In this document: positions 1-7,839 of the stretch, in pieces | How the letters are laid out: each line of letters begins with the position of its first letter | Numbering within the stretch: position 1 is the stretch's first letter | NCBI RefSeq assembly: GCF_000413935.1 | Contig: NZ_KE340377.1 | Span: 1-64,000, forward strand | Length of the DNA stretch: 64,000 nucleotides | Direction of reading: 5' to 3' | From: Acinetobacter colistiniresistens | GTDB lineage: Bacteria > Pseudomonadota > Gammaproteobacteria > Pseudomonadales > Moraxellaceae | Notes under the pieces: generated by a model | Seen by the model: only the letters and a program-made list of their open reading frames with translations | Told to the model about the DNA's origin: nothing | The model's database searches: none | Program-made: the position numbers and the translations under genes

Positions 1-75
1 AATAACTCTTTGGACCGTAAGTAAGGCATACGATGAATACATCGTGATTAAGACCCGAAAGCACCACAACAGTTT
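1..75 (+). other. 23S-5S rRNA spacer (may include the last bases of 23S)
   Basis: This stretch lies directly upstream of the 5S gene and has no reading frame. Its first bases (aataactc) look like the tail that follows the conserved ACUAAU near the 3' end of 23S rRNA, so the first 20 or so bases may still be 23S. The exact boundary cannot be fixed from the window. Confidence 0.55.
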
Positions 76-190
76 GCTGGCGACAATAGCAAGAGTGAAC
101 CACCTGATCCCTTCCCGAACTCAGAAGTGAAACCTCTTAGCGCTGATGGTAGTGTGGCACTTGCCATGTGAGAGTAAGTCATCGCCAGCT
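76..190 (+). rRNA. rrf: 5S ribosomal RNA
   Basis: The 115-base segment starts gctggcgac and ends gtcatcgccagc, so its two ends pair as helix I of 5S rRNA. The internal block cctgatcccttcccgaactc, followed by agaagtgaaac, is the conserved loop B/C region of bacterial 5S. It is the last gene of an rRNA operon whose 16S and 23S genes lie to the left of the window. A strong terminator follows 11 bases later. Confidence 0.97.
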
Positions 191-201
191 TTTAAATACT
201 A

Positions 202-236
202 AACACCCCCTAACTAACGTTAGGGGGTGTTTTTTA
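202..236 (+). terminator. Rho-independent terminator of the rRNA operon
   Basis: A perfect 13-bp stem (202-214 with 219-231), GC-rich at its centre and closed by a 4-base loop, runs into a T tract. It lies just after 5S. Confidence 0.95.
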
Positions 237-306
237 TTAGCGGAAGAAAATGAATAAGAAGAAATAGGCTAAGATAGATTAAAATATTTGTAATATTAAG
301 AATTAG

Positions 307-753
307 ATGAAAATTTCATTGCCTATAGACCATTCTGAGTCAGCTAACAAAATGGAAGAACAGCTATTTCAGGCTGCAAAAGTATTTCTAGTGAAACGTT
401 ATCCTAAAGGCTGGGGAGGTGTTGCTGCACTAGCTACAGAGAGCGGTAAAATTCTGATCAGTGTTGCTCCTGAAACACGGAACGATGCTTTATCACTTTG
501 TATGGAAGTCGGGGCATGTCTGGAGGCACATAAAATTAATGAAAAAATTACTCATTCCCTGTGTATATGTAGAGAGTCGGAATATTCAAATATTTTAATT
601 TTAACGCCTTGTGGGATCTGCCAAGAACGTCTTTCCTATTGGGGCGGAGATGTTCTAGTGGCAGTAACTACGCCTGAGAACAAATTATTATTTAAACCCT
701 TAAGAGAGTTGATGCCCTACCATTGGTCGATTGTGAATGGGGTACAGCTTTGA
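307..753 (+). CDS. Cytidine deaminase-like zinc protein, 148 aa
   Basis: This is a small cytosolic protein of the cytidine deaminase fold. The zinc site is visible: Cys71-Leu-Glu73, where the Cys would bind zinc and the Glu shuttle the proton, and Pro101-Cys102-Gly-Ile-Cys105, which supplies the other two cysteine ligands. The length fits the short homotetrameric cytidine deaminases and blasticidin-S-deaminase-like proteins. The substrate cannot be told from sequence. It is the first gene after the rRNA operon and sits 51 bases before a GNAT gene broken by an insertion sequence, so the patch looks accessory. No good ribosome-binding site precedes the ATG (aagaattagatg). It could act on free cytidine or on a nucleoside antibiotic; I infer only the deaminase fold. 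Confidence 0.75.
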   Translation: MKISLPIDHSESANKMEEQLFQAAKVFLVKRYPKGWGGVAALATESGKILISVAPETRNDALSLCMEVGACLEAHKINEKITHSLCICRESEYSNILILTPCGICQERLSYWGGDVLVAVTTPENKLLFKPLRELMPYHWSIVNGVQL

Positions 754-973
754 TGCGGTATAAGGAAAAGTTGTTCGCATTTAAAGAATCAGGATATTAA
801 GTATATGTTGAGTTATCGTCTTCTCTGCTCTGATAATGAAACTGATATAGCCAATATTCAAGCTGTATTTGAGGCTACTCCAAATTATTTTAAACTTATT
901 CAAGGACATCAGGTAGAGAAAAATGAACCGTACCGGGTTTGTCGGAGAGTCAATATTCTGAGAGACTATCCCG

Positions 974-1291
974 ATGACAAAACCAAACTATACCCCCGAA
1001 ATTAGAGAAAGAGCGGTTCAATTACTAATTGAATCTGAAAAAGATTATCCTTCTACTTGGGCAGCAATCACAGCTATTGCTCCTAAAATCGGTTGTACTC
1101 CTGAAACATTGCGTGTTTGGTATTTAAAGCATCTGGATCAACTAAATCCTGCCAAAGTACAACAGATATCTGACCAAGAAAAAATGAAGCAAATGGAACG
1201 TGAAATTAAAGAATTAAAACGTGCCAATGAAATTCTACGTAAAGCAGCCGCTTTTTTCGCCCAGGCGGAGCTCGACCGCCCACACAAATAA
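974..1291 (+). CDS. IS3-family transposase OrfA, 105 aa
   Basis: OrfA binds the element's ends and contributes the N-terminal part of the OrfAB fusion transposase. It has an IS3-type helix-turn-helix in residues 1-55 (YTPEIRERAVQLL, then GCTPETLRVW) and a leucine-zipper-like coiled coil near residues 70-95 (MEREIKELKRANEILRK). Its stop TAA overlaps the ATG of orfB (taatg). A cttttttc run at about 1251-1258, close to the end of orfA, lies where a -1 slip would enter the orfB frame, which is open from there on. It could therefore make the fused transposase as in other IS3 elements. The frameshift is inferred. Confidence 0.93.
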   Translation: MTKPNYTPEIRERAVQLLIESEKDYPSTWAAITAIAPKIGCTPETLRVWYLKHLDQLNPAKVQQISDQEKMKQMEREIKELKRANEILRKAAAFFAQAELDRPHK

Positions 1292-2193
1292 TGGTGGATT
1301 TTATCCATAACAATAAAGATCGATATGGTGTTGAAGCGATTTGTAGAATTTTACCGATTGCACCTTCAACCTATTACCGAACTTTAGATCTCACTGACAA
1401 TCCAGAACATCGAGCGAAACGAGATCTACATGATGAGTATCATGCTGAACAAATTAAACGAATTTGGAAAGAAAGTTCAGGTCGATATGGTGTACGTAAA
1501 GTTTGGCAAAAATTGAAACGTGAGGGTTATGTTATTGCACGTTGTACAGTTGCTCGATTGATGCAAAAGCTAGGTATACAAGGTGTTTGGCGTGGTAAGA
1601 ATAAACAAACCACCCGTAACCGAGATGACCAAAAACGGGCAGATGATTTAGTGAAACGTAATTTTAATGCTGATCATCCAAACCAACTATGGGTGGGTGA
1701 CTTTACGTATATTCAAACTCATTCAGGCTGGGTATATACCGCATTTGTTATTGATGTGTTCTCACGAGCAATTGTTGGATGGAAAGTATCTACACGGATG
1801 AATACAGATATGGTGCTTGATGCATTAGAGCAAGCATTGCATGATCGAGGCATGCCAAAGAATGTGATTCATCATTCCGACAGAGGTGTGCAATATCTTT
1901 CCATTCGCTATACCAATCGTTTAGAAGCAGCAAATTTACGAGCATCAGTCGGTACAACGGGTGATTCATACGATAATGCTCTGGCTGAAACGGTGAATGG
2001 CTTATACAAAACAGAGGTGATTGAATATTTAAAAGCAGATTGGCAAGGTTTAGCAGATGTACAACTTGCGACACTAAACTGGGTAGATTGGTTCAATAAA
2101 AAGCGTGTACACAGTGCACTGGGTTATGTATCGCCTTTTGAGTTTGAAGCAATGTACTATGATAAGATTAACCCGTTAGGTCAGGTGGCTTAA
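1291..2193 (+). CDS. IS3-family transposase OrfB (DDE integrase domain), 300 aa
   Basis: This is the catalytic part of the IS3 transposase. Residues 1-100 form the HTH_21-like region (DRYGVEAICRIL, then SGRYGVRKVWQKL). The rve integrase core follows with all three acidic residues: Asp in WVGDFTYI, Asp in HHSDRGVQY, and Glu in NALAETVNGLYK. The family-typical C-terminal WFNKKRVHSALGY is also present. The frame is -1 relative to orfA. It may be expressed by ribosomal slippage as OrfAB, or by stop-start coupling at the taatg overlap. No internal stop is seen, so the element should be able to transpose. Confidence 0.95.
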   Translation: MVDFIHNNKDRYGVEAICRILPIAPSTYYRTLDLTDNPEHRAKRDLHDEYHAEQIKRIWKESSGRYGVRKVWQKLKREGYVIARCTVARLMQKLGIQGVWRGKNKQTTRNRDDQKRADDLVKRNFNADHPNQLWVGDFTYIQTHSGWVYTAFVIDVFSRAIVGWKVSTRMNTDMVLDALEQALHDRGMPKNVIHHSDRGVQYLSIRYTNRLEAANLRASVGTTGDSYDNALAETVNGLYKTEVIEYLKADWQGLADVQLATLNWVDWFNKKRVHSALGYVSPFEFEAMYYDKINPLGQVA

Positions 2194-2627
2194 CTTAAAT
2201 AAAAAAGTCTCCGACAAACCCGGTACGGTTCAAAATGCTGCTCGAAACGATCTAAAAGCTGTACCTACTGGACATCCATTTACTGCAAAGTTTTTCTACG
2301 CGATTTATCATAAAGAACAGATGATTGGTTGTATTGATATTCTGCAAGGTTATCCTGAGTCATCGATAGTCTTCATTGGACTGCTATTATTTATAGAGTC
2401 TCATCAAGGTTTAGGTTATGGCTCGCAAGCAGTCAATTTTATTTCGGGTCTTGCTCATACTTGGGGAGGCGATCGATTGAGAATTGCAGTGGTTCAATCA
2501 AATGTATCTGCATTTGTATTTTGGTCAAAGCAAGGTTTTGTAGAACTTTACCGTAAAGAACTCAGTGCATATGTTGCTCCAGTAATTGTTATGGAGAGAC
2601 CGTTAACTTTTAAATGAGAGGAACTAG

Positions 2628-2939
2628 ATGAAACTCAACTCTTTTTCACCACTCCCTGAAGATGATGAAGAACTACATCTTCCTGAGCTGGTATATTGGG
2701 CTTCTCTTGGTGATGTGGAACAAGTAGAGCAACTATTAGCAGAGGGGACTGACCCAAACCAGACCGATGATGAGGGTTATAGCGCGTTACAGGCTGCTGC
2801 TGAGAACGACAATTTAGCGGTGGTGAAGCTACTCGTGAGTAAGGGTGCAAATGTGGCGTATAAAGGCGAATATACTGCACTACAGTTGGCAGAAATGGCA
2901 GAGCATAGCGAAGTGGTTGCGTATCTTAAAAGTCTTTAA
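2628..2939 (+). CDS. Ankyrin-repeat protein, 103 aa
   Basis: A short, acidic, cytosolic protein with about two and a half ankyrin repeats. The clearest are DDEGYSALQAAAENDNLAVV followed by KLLVSKGAN, and GEYTALQLAEMAEHSEVV followed by AYL. Ankyrin repeats bind other proteins and the partner here is unknown. A good Shine-Dalgarno (gagagg) precedes the ATG. The gene sits 10 bases after the broken GNAT gene, so the two were probably cotranscribed and the insertion may be polar on it. No signal peptide or membrane segment is seen. The family is secure from the repeat pattern; the role is not. Confidence 0.85.
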   Translation: MKLNSFSPLPEDDEELHLPELVYWASLGDVEQVEQLLAEGTDPNQTDDEGYSALQAAAENDNLAVVKLLVSKGANVAYKGEYTALQLAEMAEHSEVVAYLKSL

Positions 2940-2964
2940 ATCACGCATAAAAATGATAGATAAA

Positions 2965-2995
2965 AAGAAGCCCCATCATCCTGACGGGGCTTCTT
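2965..2995. terminator. Bidirectional hairpin, strongest as a minus-strand terminator
   Basis: The 10-bp stem aagaagcccc / ggggcttctt (2965-2974 with 2986-2995) has an 11-base loop. On the minus strand it is followed by TTTTTATC, the usual U tract. On the plus strand the tail is only ttcttcatatt. It follows the ankyrin gene, but the better U tract faces a transcript coming from the right. Confidence 0.75.
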
Positions 2996-3024
2996 CATAT
3001 TCAGTTTATGTCGTTGATATCCTA

Positions 3025-3180
3025 TTAACGACCACGTCCTGTGTCTGTTCTTATTCTCAATGAGACTTCCTGTCTCTCTATGATTTGTATGATAGGTGAA
3101 AAGTTTGTATTGGCATATTCGCCAATTGCTGCGATTGTTGTAGGTTTTAGCGTACATTGCTCTGAAAGGATATCTGGGAT
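3025..3180 (-). other. Minus-strand open frame of 51 codons with no start codon, followed by a terminator
   Basis: Within the 362-base gap 2940-3301, one minus-strand frame reads IPDILSEQCTLKPTTIAAIG through to a C-terminus ending RTDTGRGR and a TAA at 3025-3027. It begins just after an in-frame TAA (3181-3183), which is preceded by a 5-codon frame MLFAA starting at 3198. No ATG or GTG exists inside, and a TTG near the end is too late. A hairpin with a U tract on the same strand lies at 2965-2995. It may be a degraded small gene, the leader or body of a small RNA, or chance. The rest of the gap shows only AT-rich sequence before the permease gene. Confidence 0.3.
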
Positions 3181-3301
3181 TTAGGCTGCAAAGAGCATTT
3201 TGTTATCACAATTTCAGCTAAGGTTAGCAGTAAATCACATTTATATATCAACTTTGATTATATAGAATCCAAATTATTATCTATTTATGGAAAGATTGGC
3301 T

Positions 3302-5077
3302 ATGGGCTGGGAAGGATGGTTGTCTTTGGCTTTAACCTTGGGAGGACTACTTACACTCATCTTTTCAAAGATTGCCCCGCATATCGTCATGTTGGCAATT
3401 TTGACAATACTCAGTGTATTTGGCGTGTTGACTGCTCAGGAAGCTTTGGCAGGTTTTAGTAATTCTGGATTGATTACCGTAGCGGCAATGTTTGTTGTGG
3501 CAGCAGGGATTTCTAATTCAGGCGGAATTGATCTGTTTGTGAATAAGCTATTGGGAACTCCAAAATCTGAACGCATGGCATTATTGCGAATTTTCTTACC
3601 CATCGCTCCGCTCAGCGCATTTTTAAATAATACACCTGTGGTTGCAACCATGATTCCCGCTTTAAATAGCTGGTCGAAAAAGATTGGAATTGCCCCCTCA
3701 AAATTAATGATTCCCTTGAGTTATACCGCCATTCTTGGAGGAACGATTACCCTGATTGGGACGAGTACGAATCTGGTGGTAAATGGTCAGTATCAAGCTT
3801 TAACTGGTGAAGCAGGCTTCGGCATATTTGATATTACGGTGATTGGTCTGCCGGTTGCGATTATTGGGATGCTGGTGATGTATTGGTTCGCCCCCAAATT
3901 GCTGCCCAATCACCAAGAACAAAATGTCTTCTCCAATTTGCGAGAATTTACCTTAGAAGTGATCGTCAGTCCAAATGGTCCATTGGTTGGGCAATCTATT
4001 ACAGCAGCGGGTCTGCGAAGTCTAAAGCGAGTTTATCTGGTTGAAATTGAACGTCAGCAAACAATTTTAACGGCTGTCTCTTCGGATGAGATCTTATTTG
4101 GTAATGATCGTCTGGTGTTTGCGGGAGATACCGAAGCGATCACTGAACTTTTAAAAATTAATGGTTTGGTTGCACCAGCAAGTATTGATGAAAAGACCGC
4201 TTTGGAAGAAGAGCATGCAGGTCGTCGCTTAGTTGAAGCTGTTGTGTCGCCGCATTGTGAGGCAATTGGTAGTGCTATTCGTGATGCCCAGTTCCGTAAT
4301 CGTTATGGGGCTGTTGTATTGGCTGTAGCGCGCAATGGTGAGCGTTTAAAAGGGGGGCTGGGTAATATTAAATTACAGGTTGGTGATACCCTATTACTGG
4401 AAGCGCGTCCGGCTTTTGTAACACGTCAAAAATATAATAAAGATTTCTTGTTGATCAATGAATTAGATCATGAACCTCCGCAACATGATAAAGCATTATT
4501 ATCGTGGGGGATCTTGCTTGCAGCTGTGTTTGCGGCAGGTTTGGGCTTGTTGAGTATGCTGAATGCCGCTTTGCTGGCAGCAGGAATGATGTTATTGACC
4601 CGATGCTTAACGGTTAAACAGGCGGAAAAAAGCCTGGATTTGACGGTTATTTTAACCATTGCTGCTTCATTTGCTTTGGGGGCTGCTTTGGAGAAAACGG
4701 GTGTTGCCGAAATGCTGGCACAATTGATTGTGCATTTTAGTGCGGGTGAGGCGATTGTATTATTAATTTTGACCTATTGCTTTGTGTCTATACTGACCGA
4801 GGTGATTACCAATAATGCAGCTGCATTACTGACTTTGCCTGTGGTGTTGGAAATCACAGCCCAAGCCGATCTGAATCCAATTCCCTTTGTCTTTGCCATT
4901 ATGATGGGAGCATCTGCGAGTTTTGCGACCCCATTAGGCTATCAAACCAATTTGATGGTATTAGGTCCCGGCAATTATCGTTTTAGTGATTTTATCAAAG
5001 TTGGCTTACCTATGAATATTCTGATGGGTTCTGTCACGATTTTATTGCTGCTTTTACTCTTTCCCATAAAGCTATAA
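3302..5077 (+). CDS. SLC13/DASS-type permease with two RCK_C (TrkA-C) domains, 591 aa
   Basis: An inner-membrane anion permease of the ArsB/SLC13 superfamily, the group that moves sulfate, dicarboxylates or similar anions. Membrane segments flank two cytosolic TrkA-C domains near residues 215-290 and 305-375 (REFTLEVIVSPNGPLVGQS; RRLVEAVVSPHCEAIG). The transport core shows NNTPVVATMIPALNSW and GTSTNLVVNGQY in the first half and TEVITNNAAALLTLP and FATPLGYQTNLMV in the second. These are the paired N-N-T-P-like and S/T-x-N motifs of the family. I choose the ATG at 3302 because ggaaag lies 7 bases upstream; the in-frame ATG at 3287 has no Shine-Dalgarno. The substrate is unknown. Confidence 0.88.
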   Translation: MGWEGWLSLALTLGGLLTLIFSKIAPHIVMLAILTILSVFGVLTAQEALAGFSNSGLITVAAMFVVAAGISNSGGIDLFVNKLLGTPKSERMALLRIFLPIAPLSAFLNNTPVVATMIPALNSWSKKIGIAPSKLMIPLSYTAILGGTITLIGTSTNLVVNGQYQALTGEAGFGIFDITVIGLPVAIIGMLVMYWFAPKLLPNHQEQNVFSNLREFTLEVIVSPNGPLVGQSITAAGLRSLKRVYLVEIERQQTILTAVSSDEILFGNDRLVFAGDTEAITELLKINGLVAPASIDEKTALEEEHAGRRLVEAVVSPHCEAIGSAIRDAQFRNRYGAVVLAVARNGERLKGGLGNIKLQVGDTLLLEARPAFVTRQKYNKDFLLINELDHEPPQHDKALLSWGILLAAVFAAGLGLLSMLNAALLAAGMMLLTRCLTVKQAEKSLDLTVILTIAASFALGAALEKTGVAEMLAQLIVHFSAGEAIVLLILTYCFVSILTEVITNNAAALLTLPVVLEITAQADLNPIPFVFAIMMGASASFATPLGYQTNLMVLGPGNYRFSDFIKVGLPMNILMGSVTILLLLLLFPIKL

Positions 5078-5080
5078 ATA

Positions 5081-5110
5081 AAAAAGCCCTGAATTACTCA
5101 GGGCTTTTTT
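5081..5110. terminator. Bidirectional terminator between convergent genes
   Basis: The perfect 12-bp stem aaaaagccctga / tcagggcttttt (5081-5092 with 5098-5109) has a 5-base loop and T or A tracts on both sides. It serves the permease gene on the plus strand and the barrel-protein gene on the minus strand. Confidence 0.93.
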
Positions 5111-5125
5111 ATTGCATATATTGTT

Positions 5126-5887
5126 TTAGAAATGAATATCTAAGCCAATATACGGACCTTTAAAGTCAAACTTAAGGTCATTTTTCTTGTAGTCATCTAA
5201 TTTGATATCGAGAATACGATAGCCTGCTTTTAAACCAACATCGACCAATAAATTATCAATAAAGTTGTATTGTAATTCGGCTTGCGCATCCGTGATTTTG
5301 GTATCGTTAAAGTTGCTATACAACAACTCGCCCTTGGCACTGAGACCAGTAAATGGAAGTTTGATGCCCGCAGAGCCATAGATGACAGGAATGGTTTTAT
5401 CGATATCTGTTTTACTGACATTCAGTGTTTTGACATCACCATTTAAATTGGTTGCACCCAGACCGACATCTGCGCTGACGATGGTGTCCAAGATTTCATA
5501 ATAGAGAATGAAATCGGTGTGATCGATGTTCAGATCATAGACAGGCTGGCCTGCGACTTCCTTTTCTGTTTGTGACTTTAAATTCACATAGCGAATTTTG
5601 GCATTTGGAATCAATGGAATCGGGTGTTCAAATGCAAGTGATATCTGAGCTGAACCTTTACGATCTAAATTTTCTTCAGGTGCTGAAAGACCTGCATAAG
5701 GATTTAATAAAAGGCCATCTACACCTGTTTGATTTGATAATGATGAGGTATTTGGTTTTGGTTGAACTTTTGCTTTCCCATCATAAAACCAATAACTCGC
5801 ATCCGCTTTCACGCCTAGCATATCCGCTTGTGCCAGACTGCAAATGCCTGTCCCTAACGCAAACATTGATATTTTTAATATTTTCAT
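5126..5887 (-). CDS. Outer-membrane beta-barrel protein of the TIGR04219 type, 253 aa
   Basis: An exported outer-membrane protein. A Sec signal peptide occupies about residues 1-21 (MKILKISMFALGTGICSLAQA, cut before DML). The mature part alternates hydrophobic and polar residues, as in barrel strands. It holds conserved blocks GVKADASYWFYDG, GSAQISLAFEHPIPLIPNAK and KAGYRILDIKLDD, and ends in the barrel signal GLDIHF with a terminal Phe. The function of this family is not established. It shares a terminator with the convergent permease gene, and the divergent neighbour is an aldehyde dehydrogenase 132 bases away. Confidence 0.85.
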   Translation of the reverse strand: MKILKISMFALGTGICSLAQADMLGVKADASYWFYDGKAKVQPKPNTSSLSNQTGVDGLLLNPYAGLSAPEENLDRKGSAQISLAFEHPIPLIPNAKIRYVNLKSQTEKEVAGQPVYDLNIDHTDFILYYEILDTIVSADVGLGATNLNGDVKTLNVSKTDIDKTIPVIYGSAGIKLPFTGLSAKGELLYSNFNDTKITDAQAELQYNFIDNLLVDVGLKAGYRILDIKLDDYKKNDLKFDFKGPYIGLDIHF

Positions 5888-6019
5888 TGCATTGTCCTAA
5901 TCAGTATCAAAAACAGTAATGAATTGTTGTGAATTCATCTGTGAATGGGCGAATCATATAGTGATCTTGGAAAATATGCAGTAGTCTAAATTTAAATTTT
6001 TATAACGGGATCAAGAATA

Positions 6020-7462
6020 ATGACAGATACAAAAAATGTGGTGGATTACCCACTTTATGTCGCAGGCAAAGCAGCCACCACAGGCCAATGGCTTGAAGTT
6101 CATGATAAGTATCACAATACCGTGTATGCACGTGTCGCCTTGGCCGATACCAAAGTGCTTGAAAAAGCGATTGCAGCTGCGGTGAAAGCTGAAGCAGAAA
6201 TGGCGGCCTTAAAACCCTTTCAAAAACAACAGATCTTATTGCACTGCGTGAAGCGTTTTAATGAACTGCGTGAAGAGTTAACAGATATTCTGATTGCAGA
6301 AGGGGGGAAACCTCACGGTGCAGCAAGTGCCGAAGTCGAACGTCTGATCAATACCTTTCAATTGGCCGCAGATGCCGTGACACAGCTCGATGATGGACGA
6401 ATGTTAGCTCTAGCAGTGACACCTGCAGCTGCTCAGTTCAGAGGGATGGTCAAACATGTACCCGTCGGTGCAGTTTCCTTAATCAGTCCGTTTAATTTTC
6501 CTCTCAACCTCGTTGCACATAAGATTGCGCCAGCAATTGCTGCGGGTTGTCCCTTTGTGTTGAAACCTGCCAGTTTGACTCCGATCAGTGCCTTAATGAT
6601 TGCCAAGGTGCTAGCAGAAACCGATTTACCGAAAGGCTCGTGGTCGGTATTGCCTTGTGAGCGTCAGGCCGCAGATATTCTGGTCACGGATGATCGCTTC
6701 AAGTTGTTAAGCTTTACAGGTTCCGATCAGGTGGGGTGGGACATGAAAGCCCGTGCTGGTCGTAAGAAAGTCACCTTGGAATTGGGAGGGAATGCTGCGG
6801 TTCTAATTGATGCGGATACGGTGATTGATGACGCTTTGATTGATCGTTTAATCAGTGCAGCCTATGGGCATGCGGGGCAGATCTGTATCAGTGTGCAGCG
6901 AATTTTAATTCATGCTGACTTATATGCCGAAGTGAAAAAGAAACTCATCGCCAAATTAAAAAAAATTAAAGTGGATGATCCCACTTTAAGTACCACATTG
7001 GTTGGTCCCATGATTAAGGAGGCTGAAGCGATTCGTCTAAAAAAATGGCTAGATAAGGCCGAGAAAAAAGGAGCAAAAATACTGATAGGAGGACGTTTAG
7101 AAGGGGTTTTGTTCGAACCCACTTTACTGGAAAATGTCGATGTCAAGCTGGAAATCTATAAAGATGAAGCCTTTGGTCCTGTGGCAATTTTAGAAAAGTT
7201 TAAGACGTTTGAGCAGGGCATTGCGACCATTAATCAAAGTCGTTTTGGCTTGCAGGCAGGCGTATATACGCAAAATCTGAATAAGATGCTATATGCATGG
7301 GATCATTTACATGTTGGAGGTGTGATTATTAACGATGTTCCGACGTTCCGCGTCGATAATATGCCTTATGGTGGGGTGAAGGATTCGGGCCTTGGCCGTG
7401 AAGGGATTCAGTTTGCTATTCGGGATATGCAAGAGGAAAGATTATTAGCCATCAAACAATAA
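6020..7462 (+). CDS. Aldehyde dehydrogenase family protein, 480 aa
   Basis: A cytosolic NAD(P)+-dependent enzyme oxidising an aldehyde to the acid. The catalytic set is complete: Asn159 in the FNFP motif, Lys182 in LKPAS for cofactor binding, the general base Glu254 in LELGGN, and the nucleophile Cys289 in GHAGQICIS. The C-terminal MPYGGVKDSGLGREG closes the oligomerisation domain. Length is typical for the superfamily. It resembles the lactaldehyde, GapN-like and phosphonoacetaldehyde-type members more than betaine aldehyde dehydrogenases, but the substrate cannot be fixed. It stands alone, with a terminator immediately downstream. Confidence 0.92.
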   Translation: MTDTKNVVDYPLYVAGKAATTGQWLEVHDKYHNTVYARVALADTKVLEKAIAAAVKAEAEMAALKPFQKQQILLHCVKRFNELREELTDILIAEGGKPHGAASAEVERLINTFQLAADAVTQLDDGRMLALAVTPAAAQFRGMVKHVPVGAVSLISPFNFPLNLVAHKIAPAIAAGCPFVLKPASLTPISALMIAKVLAETDLPKGSWSVLPCERQAADILVTDDRFKLLSFTGSDQVGWDMKARAGRKKVTLELGGNAAVLIDADTVIDDALIDRLISAAYGHAGQICISVQRILIHADLYAEVKKKLIAKLKKIKVDDPTLSTTLVGPMIKEAEAIRLKKWLDKAEKKGAKILIGGRLEGVLFEPTLLENVDVKLEIYKDEAFGPVAILEKFKTFEQGIATINQSRFGLQAGVYTQNLNKMLYAWDHLHVGGVIINDVPTFRVDNMPYGGVKDSGLGREGIQFAIRDMQEERLLAIKQ

Positions 7463-7475
7463 AAAGAGAGTGGCC

Positions 7476-7506
7476 CAAGCGGAGTAAATGCTTCGCTTGA
7501 TTGTTT
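7476..7506 (+). terminator. Probable terminator after the aldehyde dehydrogenase gene
   Basis: A stem caagcggag / cttcgcttg (7476-7484 with 7491-7499) with one mismatch and a 6-base loop, followed by a short T-rich tail attgtttta. Confidence 0.65.
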
Positions 7507-7839
7507 TATGTACTTGATTTTTATAGCTTGACTGTAAGGTCAAAATTACAGGCTGTTGAAAAATAATCAGTTGTTTAAAAAAGATGATTTTTTCTTGCAG
7601 AATTTACAGTAAAAAGAAATAAAAACAGGTATTGTTCGGCTATTAAAAGCAGAAAAACAACGCCCGATCTTTAAGGAAGATGGTTTGGTTTTTTGTTTGT
7701 TTGTGCATGGAAATAACACACCCACAAGGTTGAATTTTCATACAAACAAGACAAGATTTTTATGGCACTTTTCATATCTGTTGGACAATAACAAACCACA
7801 AACAGTATGGAAGGGCCAGCAGGACAATTTAGGTGTTTT
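7507..7839. other. 333-base intergenic region upstream of the NSS transporter
   Basis: No gene is supported here. It is AT-rich, with several A and T runs, and must hold the promoter of the transporter gene. I looked for a riboswitch-like fold and found no recognisable SAM, glycine or lysine motif. The long reverse-strand frame across 7671-7919 is out of phase with any family I know. Confidence 0.5.

Larger units (their letters stand above)
924..2232 (+). mobile_element. Complete IS3-family insertion sequence, 1309 bp
   Basis: Both ends are seen. The 27-bp inverted repeats at 924-950 and 2206-2232 (outer end tgaaccgtaccggg) differ at one position. AAA at 921-923 and 2233-2235 fits the 3-bp target duplication usual for this family, although the flank is A-rich. 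The element carries two overlapping frames, orfA and orfB, with an intact DDE catalytic triad. It has split a GNAT acetyltransferase gene. With near-identical ends, intact frames and clean reconstruction of the target, the insertion looks recent. The orfA type suggests the IS51-like branch of IS3; I do not assign an ISfinder name. Confidence 0.95.
805..2617 (+). pseudogene. GNAT acetyltransferase gene interrupted by an IS3-family element
   Basis: The 5' part (805-923) encodes about 39 residues beginning MLSYRLLCSDN. After the insertion sequence the reading resumes at 2236 with NAARNDLKAV and continues to a stop at 2615-2617. Removing 924-2235, that is the element plus one 3-base duplication, restores one in-frame protein of about 166 residues. 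The 3' part carries the GNAT acetyl-CoA signature (ESHQGLGYGSQAV), then a V-x-x-x-N-x-x-A-x-x-F-W-x-K-x-G-F block. The N-terminal fragment now reads into the element and stops at 1005. The 3' piece has an internal ATG at 2321 but would lack the N-terminal fold, so it is very probably inactive. The ankyrin gene starts 10 bases downstream. Confidence 0.9.

Noticed and set aside
2936..3157. 73-codon minus-strand frame starting MYAKTYNNRSNW
   Set aside because: It is out of phase with the only frame there that looks coding-like, runs through the terminator hairpin at 2965-2995, and has no family features.
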